Below are positions 27,421-34,376 of a DNA stretch of 64,000 nucleotides, one piece after another (position 1 is the stretch's first letter; every line of letters begins with the position of its first letter). The stretch comes from Clostridium sp. UBA701. Its GTDB lineage: Bacteria; Bacillota; Clostridia; Clostridiales; Clostridiaceae. Location of the stretch: contig DBMJ01000021.1 in NCBI GenBank assembly GCA_002298125.1, forward strand, positions 78,100 through 142,099. The letters are read 5' to 3'. The position numbers were made by a program, and so were the translations under genes. The notes below the pieces were generated by a model, which worked only from the letters and a program-made list of their open reading frames with translations, did no database searches and was not told the origin of the DNA.

Positions 27421-28222
27421 GGTTTTCCTCCTTGATTGGTTCCCTTGAAGAAATATCAAAACTGTCTCCTTGTTTTAGAATATGCATTTTTATGTGAAAC
27501 ATGGATAGAACTTCATCTGGATACTGCTCTGACACATTGCTGTAGGTGATATCCATTCCATCTATAACATATACTGCTCCAGAGCCAATTACATGAAAAA
27601 GATCCTCGTTTACAATAATAGCTGTGTCTTCATCAATTCCTACTCCCAGGCATTGAGGATTTTGTGCAATACCTGCAAGCAGTCGTCCTAATCGCCCCCT
27701 CTGAGCAAAATGCTGATCTATTATAACCTCGTTTAAAAGCCCTAAGCCTGGTGCCATCTTTAGGGTGCATTTCCTTGGCGATTCCTCATCCATGCCCTGC
27801 ACGATCATGGTATCACTCATAACAGAGGCACCTGCAGAAGTCCCTACATATACACAGCCATTTTTATAGGCCTTTTTCATGGATTTATAAAGGGGAGTTC
27901 CTCCCAATAGTCCTGTTATTTTTAATTGGTCTCCTCCTGTAAAAAAAACTAGAGCTGCCTTTTCAATAAGTTCTATATTATAATCCTTAAAAGCATCTTC
28001 TCTGCATTGTATATCTAACTGTTCAACCTTCTTGATTCCTAAGCTATAAAAAATATCCCTATACTCATTCCATACTTCCTTCGGTAAATCTGTGGCAACA
28101 GTAGCTATCAACAAATACCCTTCTTTGTGTTTTACAGTATGGCATACCTCCTTAAGGATTCCCTTTTCTCCCTTTTTATCTTCCCCCCCACCTATGATGA
28201 TAAGGCTACACCCCTCACTCAT
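27401..28222 (-). CDS. cphB: Cyanophycinase
   Basis: A 273-residue serine peptidase of family S51 that cleaves cyanophycin to beta-Asp-Arg dipeptides. Key features are IIIGGGEDKKG at the N-terminus, FFTGGDQLKI, the nucleophile elbow VGTSAGASVMSD (around residue 130), and DQHFAQRGRLGRL with GVGIDEDTAI. The ATG at 28222 follows GAGGTG; the frame is open 21 codons further upstream but without a site and into the likely promoter. It is the first gene of the cphB-cphA unit and is divergent from the LexA-boxed gene. Confidence 0.93.
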   Translation of the reverse strand: MSEGCSLIIIGGGEDKKGEKGILKEVCHTVKHKEGYLLIATVATDLPKEVWNEYRDIFYSLGIKKVEQLDIQCREDAFKDYNIELIEKAALVFFTGGDQLKITGLLGGTPLYKSMKKAYKNGCVYVGTSAGASVMSDTMIVQGMDEESPRKCTLKMAPGLGLLNEVIIDQHFAQRGRLGRLLAGIAQNPQCLGVGIDEDTAIIVNEDLFHVIGSGAVYVIDGMDITYSNVSEQYPDEVLSMFHIKMHILKQGDSFDISSREPIKEENHENNRS

Positions 28223-28274
28223 ATAAAAAAACACCTCACTTTTCCGGTATTTTTTATTTTTTCCACATGACTTG

Positions 28275-28303
28275 AAGTTATGCATTAAAGGAAAATTTTA
28301 TAA
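28275..28303 (-). promoter_or_regulatory. Possible sigma-E promoter of cphB
   Basis: On the minus strand TTATAAA (28303-28297), a 14-base spacer and CATAACTT (28282-28275) resemble the sigma-E -35 and CATANNNT elements. A tentative call from a short AT-rich region. Confidence 0.3.
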
Positions 28304-28308
28304 AGCTA

Positions 28309-28337
28309 TTGACATACGAACAAACGTTCGATATACT
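28309..28337 (+). promoter_or_regulatory. Sigma-A promoter of the 28375 gene
   Basis: Perfect TTGACA (28309-28314), a 17-base spacer and TATACT (28332-28337). The spacer is almost filled by a LexA box, so repressor binding would block polymerase. Confidence 0.8.
28317..28330 (+). promoter_or_regulatory. LexA (SOS) operator
   Basis: CGAACAAACGTTCG matches the Gram-positive LexA consensus CGAAC-RNRY-GTTCG at every position. It lies between the -35 and -10 hexamers. Confidence 0.8.
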
Positions 28338-28374
28338 AAAATCATTAAAGAAATATTAAGAGGTGAGTTAATTC

Positions 28375-28668
28375 ATGAGAAGCAATATGGAAAATGTTAC
28401 TGCTGCTTTTATAGTAAAGATAGACTACGGTGTAAAGGATTGTGATGTCTGCACACCTTATAAAGGTGTACAATTATCCTCCGTGAATAACAATGGCTCA
28501 AGATACATGGTAGCTGGGGGAATTTATAATAAAAATAGGGGTGCTCTCATGTTTGAAGCTCGCTCACTGGAAGAAGCGGAACAGCTTAAGAAAAATTGTT
28601 CAGAAGGACATGCTCAAATCCGCCAGATGCTCTTTAAAAAGGAGAGCCCAGTTCAAAGCTCCTTATAG
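28375..28668 (+). CDS. SOS-regulated small protein of unknown function
   Basis: A 97-residue soluble protein not recognised. It is a compact alpha/beta protein with two Cys in DCDVCTPYKG (residues 22-31); the segment GALMFEARSLEEAEQL (residues 60-75) resembles the last strand and helix of YCII-type ferredoxin-like folds (inference). The ATG at 28375 lies nine bases after AAGAGGTG and about 30 bases after the predicted start of transcription. The promoter contains a perfect LexA box, so it should be induced by DNA damage. It is monocistronic: a hairpin follows before pepT. Confidence 0.75.
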   Translation: MRSNMENVTAAFIVKIDYGVKDCDVCTPYKGVQLSSVNNNGSRYMVAGGIYNKNRGALMFEARSLEEAEQLKKNCSEGHAQIRQMLFKKESPVQSSL

Positions 28669-28690
28669 GGATAAATAGATATACCCATTT

Positions 28691-28728
28691 AGGGCAAAGG
28701 GCTAAGTATTATATTGGTCATTTGCCCT
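28691..28728 (+). terminator. Hairpin after the 28375 gene
   Basis: Arms AGGGCAAA and TTTGCCCT pair perfectly around a 22-base loop. The following U-tract is poor, so termination may be partial. Confidence 0.45.
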
Positions 28729-28800
28729 ATTAGCATTCTCTTGTGTGAAAAATAATAGTATAATTTAAATATTGAATATTATATTTAGGAGGAGAATGAG

Positions 28801-30027
28801 ATGTCAAAGGTTGTTGAAAGGTTTTTGAAATATGTAAAGTTTGATACAAAGTCAGATGAGGAAAAGGAATGCTGCCCTAGCACTGAAGGTCAAAGAGTCC
28901 TTGGAAAAGAGCTTATTCTAGAGCTAGAAAAATTAGGACTTCAAGAGGTTATGATGGACTCTAATGGCTATGTAATGGCTACCCTTCCTGCCAATACGGC
29001 TAAGAGCATCCCCGTCATTGGTTTTATTGCTCATATGGATACCAGTCCTGACATGAGTGGTGCCAATGTAAAGCCTCAGGTTATTGAAAATTATCAAGGA
29101 GGAGACATAGTTTTAAACTCTGCAGAAAATATAGTACTATCTCCAAAGGCTTATCCAGAGCTTTCTAATTATATTGGTAAAACTCTTATAACCACAGATG
29201 GTACCACTCTTCTTGGTGCAGACGACAAGGCTGGTATTGCTGAGATTTTAACTGCTGTAGAATACCTAATAGAGCACAGTGAAATTCCACACGGCACCAT
29301 AAAGGTAGCCTTTACCCCTGATGAGGAAATAGGCCGCGGCGCAGATCTATTTGATGTAGCTAAGTTCAATGCTGATTTTGCCTACACTGTAGATGGAGGC
29401 TCCCTAGGAGAGCTGGAGTGTGAAAATTTCAATGCAGCTGGTGCAAAGGTCATAATAAATGGCATCAATGTTCATCCTGGCTCTGCAAAGAATAAGATGG
29501 TGAATTCTATGCTCATTGCATCAGAGTTTATTTCTCTTCTTCCTCGTGACGAAACACCTTCAAACACTGAAGGCTATGAAGGCTTTTTCCATCTCACCTC
29601 TATAAATGGAGAGGTAGAAAAGACTACTCTAAACTACATCATAAGAGACTTTTTCATGGACTCCTATGAAAAAAGAAAGGCTTTATTAAAAGAGCTGGAA
29701 GCTAAATTAAATGGAAAATATGGTGAAAACACTGTAAGGGTTGAAATAAAGGATCAATATAAAAACATGAAAGAAAAAATTCAACCTGTTATGCATATAG
29801 TGGACACTGCAGAGAAGGCCATGATGCTATCTGAGGTAACTCCTAAAGTAGTGCCTATAAGAGGAGGCACTGATGGTGCAAGGCTATCCTTTATGGGACT
29901 GCCTACTCCTAACCTGTTTACTGGAGGAGAGAATTTTCATGGCAAGTTTGAATATATTTCTACCTATTCCATGGAAAAGGCAGTAGAGGTAATTCTAAAT
30001 ATTATAAAGCTTTACTCTGAGAATTAG
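28801..30027 (+). CDS. pepT: Peptidase T (aminotripeptidase)
   Basis: A 408-residue cytosolic zinc aminotripeptidase of family M20. Metal-site motifs are GFIAHMDTSPDMSG (around residue 78), GADDKAGIAEI (around residue 141), TPDEEIGRGAD (around residue 175) and YTVDGGSLGELECENFNAA. Near the C-terminus are PIRGGTDGARLS and FTGGENFHGKFEY. The length is standard. The start follows AGGAGGAGAATGAG. It is followed 14 bases later by the amidase gene, so the two form an operon for peptide and amide breakdown. Confidence 0.96.
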   Translation: MSKVVERFLKYVKFDTKSDEEKECCPSTEGQRVLGKELILELEKLGLQEVMMDSNGYVMATLPANTAKSIPVIGFIAHMDTSPDMSGANVKPQVIENYQGGDIVLNSAENIVLSPKAYPELSNYIGKTLITTDGTTLLGADDKAGIAEILTAVEYLIEHSEIPHGTIKVAFTPDEEIGRGADLFDVAKFNADFAYTVDGGSLGELECENFNAAGAKVIINGINVHPGSAKNKMVNSMLIASEFISLLPRDETPSNTEGYEGFFHLTSINGEVEKTTLNYIIRDFFMDSYEKRKALLKELEAKLNGKYGENTVRVEIKDQYKNMKEKIQPVMHIVDTAEKAMMLSEVTPKVVPIRGGTDGARLSFMGLPTPNLFTGGENFHGKFEYISTYSMEKAVEVILNIIKLYSEN

Positions 30028-30040
30028 TTGGAGGAGTAAG

Positions 30041-30847
30041 ATGAAAATCGCCCTTTGTGAAATGGATATAAAGTGGGAAGAGAAAGAAGAAAATAAAAAA
30101 ACTGTAGCTACCTTTCTTACGCACTGTGCTGCAATAGGCGCAAAGCTTGTATTATTCCCAGAGATGACCTTAACAGGCTTTACCATGAATGCAGCCTGTG
30201 CTGCAGAGGACAATTATAAGACTAGTGCCTTTTTTATAGAGTGTGCTGTAAAATATAAGCTTGCTGTAGGTTATGGCTCCGTCACCTTAGGAAAGGATAA
30301 AAAGGGTCGTAATAACTACAGTATCATCTCTAAAAGCGGCGAAGATATAAGCTCCTACTGTAAGCTTCATCCCTTCAGCTTTGGAGAGGAAAGCAAGCAC
30401 TACAACAGAGGCAACGAGCTATCTATCTCTTCTCTAGAGGATTTAACGCTGTCTACCTTTATATGCTACGATTTAAGATTCCCAGAAATATTTCAAGCAG
30501 CATCTAAAAATTCAGAGCTAATAACCGTAGCTGCCAATTGGCCAGAGGTAAGAAGAGAGCATTGGATTACTCTGCTTAGGGCTCGAGCCATAGAAAATCA
30601 GTGCTATATAGCAGGAATAAACCGTATTGGAAGAGGGGGCAGCATAGACTACTGCGGAGATTCTTCAGTATACTCTCCAGATGGAGAGCTAGTGTCTAGA
30701 CTGGAGCTTTCCTTAGGGGAGCTTGGTAATATTTACACCGCAGATATTGATGCCTCTATAGTGCACTCTGTAAGAGATCGTTTTAGGCTAAAGGATGACC
30801 GCAGAGTAGACTTTTATATATCTCAGTATGAAAAACAACTAAAATAG
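30041..30847 (+). CDS. Nitrilase-superfamily amidase (omega-amidase-like)
   Basis: A 268-residue carbon-nitrogen hydrolase. The Glu-Lys-Cys triad is visible as FPEMTLTGF (Glu, around residue 41), YCKLHPFSFGEE (Lys, around residue 108) and ICYDLRFPEIF (Cys, around residue 142). The YDLRFPE context is that of Nit2/omega-amidase and YafV-type enzymes, which hydrolyse alpha-keto acid amides; other small amides are possible. It directly follows pepT with its own AGGAGG site and ends at a strong terminator. Confidence 0.85.
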   Translation: MKIALCEMDIKWEEKEENKKTVATFLTHCAAIGAKLVLFPEMTLTGFTMNAACAAEDNYKTSAFFIECAVKYKLAVGYGSVTLGKDKKGRNNYSIISKSGEDISSYCKLHPFSFGEESKHYNRGNELSISSLEDLTLSTFICYDLRFPEIFQAASKNSELITVAANWPEVRREHWITLLRARAIENQCYIAGINRIGRGGSIDYCGDSSVYSPDGELVSRLELSLGELGNIYTADIDASIVHSVRDRFRLKDDRRVDFYISQYEKQLK

Positions 30848-30850
30848 CTA

Positions 30851-30888
30851 AAGGGCAGTGAAGAGTTTATCTTCACCGCCCTTTTTTA
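30851..30888 (+). terminator. Intrinsic terminator of the pepT-amidase unit
   Basis: Arms AAGGGC-GTGAAGA and TCTTCAC-GCCCTT with one mismatch and a short loop, followed by TTTTTTATTTT. It also lies between convergent genes. Confidence 0.88.
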
Positions 30889-30894
30889 TTTTGT

Positions 30895-31776
30895 CTATGG
30901 AATTTTTTTAAAGGTATAGGAGTTCATGTCCTTGGAGAGCACTTCAAACTCATATCCTCTTGACTTTAAGCCCTCAATAATTTCTGGAAGAGCTTCAACA
31001 GTAGTATCCTTAGGATCTAGGTCATGCATAAGAATTATAATATGATTTTGTCCATTTGCTTGTCCTAGAACAGTTTTTACAATTACATCCTTACTTTGTC
31101 TTGCGGCAGATGCATCTGTAGAATCAACGTTCCAGTCAAAGGCCACATAACCCTTTTGCTTCATAACAGGAAGTATCTCATCCATTAGCTTCTTTCCGCC
31201 ATAGCTGTAGCTAACAGTATTGTTAGAGCCGCCTGGATATCTTAGTATTGGCTGCGGTGCAACTCCAGTAGTTTCAGTCAAAAACTTTTCAAGCTTTTCT
31301 ACGTCATCTGTAAAGTTGTTTACAGAGCTATATACGTACTTGTAATCGTGGGAATAGGTATGATTTGCAAGTATATGTCCTCCTTCAGCTATGGCCTTGT
31401 ACGTGCTTGCGAGCTGTGGCTTACCTGTAACAAAGAAGGTAGCCTTAATATCATATTTTTTTAGAATGTCTAATATTTTACCTGTATGATTGGAAGGCCC
31501 ATCATCAAAGGTTAAATATGCTATTTTCCTGTTTTTCATCTGTTCTTGATACTGTGTCTGCTTTTCCTTTAGACTTGTCTCTAGGCTAGCCATTTCCTTA
31601 GTTATCTTGTCATTATTATCATTAACTTCCTTCATTTCTGAAAGCAGCTTATTATTATCGCTATTAATTTTAAGTATTGCAGCTTCCACTGATACTGCAC
31701 CTGCCAGTGCAATAATAAGAGCTGTAAAGACTACCATTCTTGTTATCTTCATGGCTTTAGATTGTCTTCTAAACAT
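30895..31776 (-). CDS. Membrane-anchored polysaccharide deacetylase
   Basis: A 293-residue protein with a short basic N-terminus, one membrane segment (residues 11-32), a coiled coil of about 45 residues rich in Lys, Glu and Asn, and an extracytoplasmic NodB-type deacetylase domain from about residue 83. The catalytic motifs are YLTFDDGPSNHTG, where the two Asp are base and metal ligand, and NHTYSHDY with the metal-binding His pair. Later motifs are RYPGG and HDLDPKDTTVEALPEII. Likely substrates are N-acetyl groups of peptidoglycan or another wall glycan. The coiled coil echoes the small protein encoded just upstream. Confidence 0.92.
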   Translation of the reverse strand: MFRRQSKAMKITRMVVFTALIIALAGAVSVEAAILKINSDNNKLLSEMKEVNDNNDKITKEMASLETSLKEKQTQYQEQMKNRKIAYLTFDDGPSNHTGKILDILKKYDIKATFFVTGKPQLASTYKAIAEGGHILANHTYSHDYKYVYSSVNNFTDDVEKLEKFLTETTGVAPQPILRYPGGSNNTVSYSYGGKKLMDEILPVMKQKGYVAFDWNVDSTDASAARQSKDVIVKTVLGQANGQNHIIILMHDLDPKDTTVEALPEIIEGLKSRGYEFEVLSKDMNSYTFKKIP

Positions 31777-31866
31777 ATATTATCCCCTCATCTCTTAATG
31801 ATATCTATTAATCGGTGAACTACCGTAGCTTTCTACACAAATTTACTTCTTCAATTATTTTTTTAA

Positions 31867-32091
31867 TTATTTCTTTAATTTTTTATCCATGGCTTCATTA
31901 TCCTTTTTAAGCTTGTCCAACTCAGCAGCAGTATCCTTCTGTTTAGTTTTTAGCTCCTGTATATTTTGTTTAAGCTGACTGTTATAGGCCCTGTATTCCT
32001 TTATCTTACCTGCTCTAAATATGGCAAGGGTAACAGCACCTGCTATCAAGATTACCATTATAATTATACTAACAGTACCCTTCCTCCTCAT
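31867..32091 (-). CDS. Small single-span membrane protein with a coiled coil
   Basis: A 74-residue protein: basic start (MRRKG), one hydrophobic span (residues 6-24) and a coiled coil to the end with heptad-like Leu/Lys/Glu pattern (KQNIQELKTKQKDTAAELDKL). It resembles the N-terminal anchor and coiled coil of the deacetylase encoded 90 bases downstream, so the two may pair in the membrane; this is inference. The ATG at 32091 is preferred to a GTG nine bases upstream because that GTG abuts the AAAGG site. No known family was recognised. Confidence 0.6.
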   Translation of the reverse strand: MRRKGTVSIIIMVILIAGAVTLAIFRAGKIKEYRAYNSQLKQNIQELKTKQKDTAAELDKLKKDNEAMDKKLKK

Positions 32092-32194
32092 ATTATCCAC
32101 ATCCTTTCTGTTATCACTATATCGACATTATTATACACTATAATTTCCTAATCTGCATTAAAACTGCCATACATTTTAGTTACAATTTAATTAC

Positions 32195-32244
32195 AAAGCC
32201 CTAGAAAACACTAGAAGCTTTTATTCTATGCTTTAAAGGGCTTT
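32195..32244 (-). terminator. Possible terminator after the thioredoxin-like gene
   Basis: Arms AAAGCCCT and AGGGCTTT pair perfectly around a 34-base loop that can form inner hairpins. The U-tract on the minus strand is poor. Confidence 0.4.
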
Positions 32245-32261
32245 ATTTATAGCATTATAAT

Positions 32262-32756
32262 TTACACCAGCTTTAAAATAGACATTAGTTCTTCCTCTAC
32301 TAGATTATCATATTCACCATTTCTATAATTTGCTACATACTCTTTTTGCTTCTCTGCTGGCAGTCTCATGATCTTCTCTGTAAGCATCTTTGGTACCTCA
32401 ATATAAGCTCCTAGAGGCTGCATTTCACCATCAAAGCAAAGCACCGTAGGTATTCTAGAAACCCCCACCATCTCCTCAAGCAGTTCTTTATTACCTGACA
32501 GATGAAAATAATATGCTTCAATGCTGCTAGAAGCCTGAGCTATCCTCTCAACAAAGGGCAGGGTGGCAGTACAATCTGGACAATATCCCTCTGAGAAAAC
32601 AAGGAGAATTCTCTTTTCCTCATTATTTTTTAATATATCCATACTTGCTAAAGAAAGGGCCTTGCTGCTATAAACCTTTAAAAATACCTCCCTTTGCTCT
32701 GGTGTTAATTCTGAGACATACTGTTCAAAGCTCATACCATCTTTAACATTCACCAT
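32262..32756 (-). CDS. Thioredoxin-family protein with a CPDC motif
   Basis: A 164-residue cytosolic protein. A helical region of about 40 residues precedes a thioredoxin fold with SEGYCPDCTATLPFVERI (around residue 57) and the cis-proline region SRIPTVLCFDG (around residue 100). C-P-D-C is the form seen in clostridial BrxA/thioredoxin-like proteins and differs from the CGPC of general thioredoxins, so the partner is probably dedicated and is unknown. It is monocistronic, with a good ribosome binding site (AAGGAGAGG). Confidence 0.8.
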   Translation of the reverse strand: MVNVKDGMSFEQYVSELTPEQREVFLKVYSSKALSLASMDILKNNEEKRILLVFSEGYCPDCTATLPFVERIAQASSSIEAYYFHLSGNKELLEEMVGVSRIPTVLCFDGEMQPLGAYIEVPKMLTEKIMRLPAEKQKEYVANYRNGEYDNLVEEELMSILKLV

Positions 32757-32877
32757 ATTTACCTCTCCTTTCTATGTTGTTAAAAAATTTTTAACTTTGT
32801 TTCTTATTATATTTTCTCATAGATGGAGAGAAAATAAAATGCTATTATAAAGTAAAGTAAGCTGTGGAGGTGTTATA

Positions 32878-33471
32878 GTGGATATAATCTTTTTAGGAGA
32901 TAGTTTAACCTTTGGCTATGGCCTCTCTTCTGGCAATGGCTTTATAAGGCTTATTTCCTCCACAATGACTGCACGAATAAAAAATCTAGGGTATAATGGA
33001 GCCACCAGCTGTTACTTACTTGATATACTCTATGAAAGAGTGATTAAAAGTCGTCCCCATTTAGTGCATATAATGATGGGCACCAACGATTTTCTTATGA
33101 ATTATTCTGTTGATTCAGTTATGGAAGTATTGGATATAATGATAGATGACTGTAAAAGTATTAACTCCTCTGTGATTATTGGTATTCCCCCTTTGATTGC
33201 AGAGAATTTGGCCATAGAGTACTGGGACAGTGATGTGGATTATACTGCTGTAAATGAGAAATTAATCTGCTATAGAAATAGTATTATTGACTATTGCAGG
33301 GAAAAGTTTATTCCTTACATAGACTATCTCACTCTTATTCGTGAGGACATCCCCCTGCCCTTGTCTGAAAAATATATAGATGGTATACATCCCTCTGATG
33401 CGGTACAGCCTTATATGGCTGAAGCAGCTAAGAGACTTATTAAGGAGCATCTTATGAATGGAAAAGCCTAA
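32878..33471 (+). CDS. SGNH/GDSL hydrolase
   Basis: A 197-residue lipase/esterase-type hydrolase. Catalytic blocks are GDSLTFGYG (Ser at about residue 8), the Gly in NLGYNGATS, GTNDF (around residue 66) and DGIHPS (Asp and His, around residue 171). There is no signal peptide, so it acts in the cytosol. The family covers arylesterases, thioesterases and lysophospholipases. The start is GTG at 32878 after GGAGGTG. It overlaps the next gene by 14 bases, so the two are translated together. Confidence 0.88.
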   Translation: MDIIFLGDSLTFGYGLSSGNGFIRLISSTMTARIKNLGYNGATSCYLLDILYERVIKSRPHLVHIMMGTNDFLMNYSVDSVMEVLDIMIDDCKSINSSVIIGIPPLIAENLAIEYWDSDVDYTAVNEKLICYRNSIIDYCREKFIPYIDYLTLIREDIPLPLSEKYIDGIHPSDAVQPYMAEAAKRLIKEHLMNGKA

Positions 33472-34282
33472 AATAATAAAAAGATTTGGTTATATGAAGG
33501 AGCTGCATAAAAGAAACTTTAAAAACTACTTTGTACCTATTATGTGTCCTAAGACAGAACCCTTAAGGAATAACTCCATCCATTGGGTGGGTCATGCTAC
33601 TGTAGTTATAAATGTGGAAAGTAAAGTAATAGTAACTGACCCTGTTACCTCCTTTGCTTTAGGACATTTAAAGAGAAAGGTTCGCCCTTCTCTTATTCTA
33701 TCTTCACTTCATATAGACTATATATTGCTGTCCCATGGACACATGGATCATTTTCACACCCCCACTCTTAGTTTTCTAAACAAAGATGCTGTGGTAATAG
33801 CTCCTCCTGGCTATAAAAAGCTAATTCTTCCCCTAGGCTTTAAAAAGGTAATTGAATTGAGTCCTGGAGAAGAATATGCAGATGAATATATTGAGATTAA
33901 GGTCTATAAAGCCAATCATGATGGCAGAAGATATTATTTGGGCAATTACATTGACAGTAATTCTTATCTTATATGCAGAAAGGGGAAATCCGTGTTTTTT
34001 GCAGGAGACACAGCCTATACCGAAAATTTTAAAGCTATAAAGGCAGATATAGCCCTAATGCCTGTAGGCTGCTATAGACCTGAGGAATTCGAAAAAATGC
34101 ATTGTACTCCACTGCAGAGCTTTAAAATGTTTAAAATGATGGATGCAAAGCTTATGGTACCAATTCACTATAAAACCTTTATTCTCTCTCAGGAGGAGGA
34201 TGAGGACACTGTGGAGACCTTAAATGCTATCAATGATGGCACTATAAAGCTCCTTGACATAGGAGAAACTCTGGATATTTAG
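33458..34282 (+). CDS. MBL-fold hydrolase (NAPE-PLD/UlaG-like)
   Basis: A 274-residue metallo-beta-lactamase-fold protein. The zinc motif is LLSHGHMDHFHTPT (around residue 88); further ligands are ANHDGRRYY (around residue 152), FFAGDTAYT (around residue 182) and PIHYKTF (around residue 230). The opening WVGHATVVINVESKVIVTDP is typical of the NAPE-PLD/UlaG branch. Overlap with the SGNH hydrolase gene suggests that both act on the same ester or phosphodiester substrate, perhaps a lipid; this is inference. The unit ends at a strong bidirectional terminator. Confidence 0.85.
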   Translation: MEKPKIIKRFGYMKELHKRNFKNYFVPIMCPKTEPLRNNSIHWVGHATVVINVESKVIVTDPVTSFALGHLKRKVRPSLILSSLHIDYILLSHGHMDHFHTPTLSFLNKDAVVIAPPGYKKLILPLGFKKVIELSPGEEYADEYIEIKVYKANHDGRRYYLGNYIDSNSYLICRKGKSVFFAGDTAYTENFKAIKADIALMPVGCYRPEEFEKMHCTPLQSFKMFKMMDAKLMVPIHYKTFILSQEEDEDTVETLNAINDGTIKLLDIGETLDI

Positions 34283-34291
34283 TACTATAAT

Positions 34292-34360
34292 AAGCCACCT
34301 AACATGTTTTTTATTGCGCAGCTTCAACGAAGGCTTACGCTTTAACATACTAGGTGGCTT
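34292..34360. terminator. Bidirectional terminator with a long loop
   Basis: Arms AAGCCACCTA and TAGGTGGCTT pair perfectly around a loop of about 49 bases. Plus-strand readout continues into TATTAATTCTTTTTTT. It lies between the convergent MBL hydrolase and pepF genes. Confidence 0.65.
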
Positions 34361-34376
34361 TATTAATTCTTTTTTT

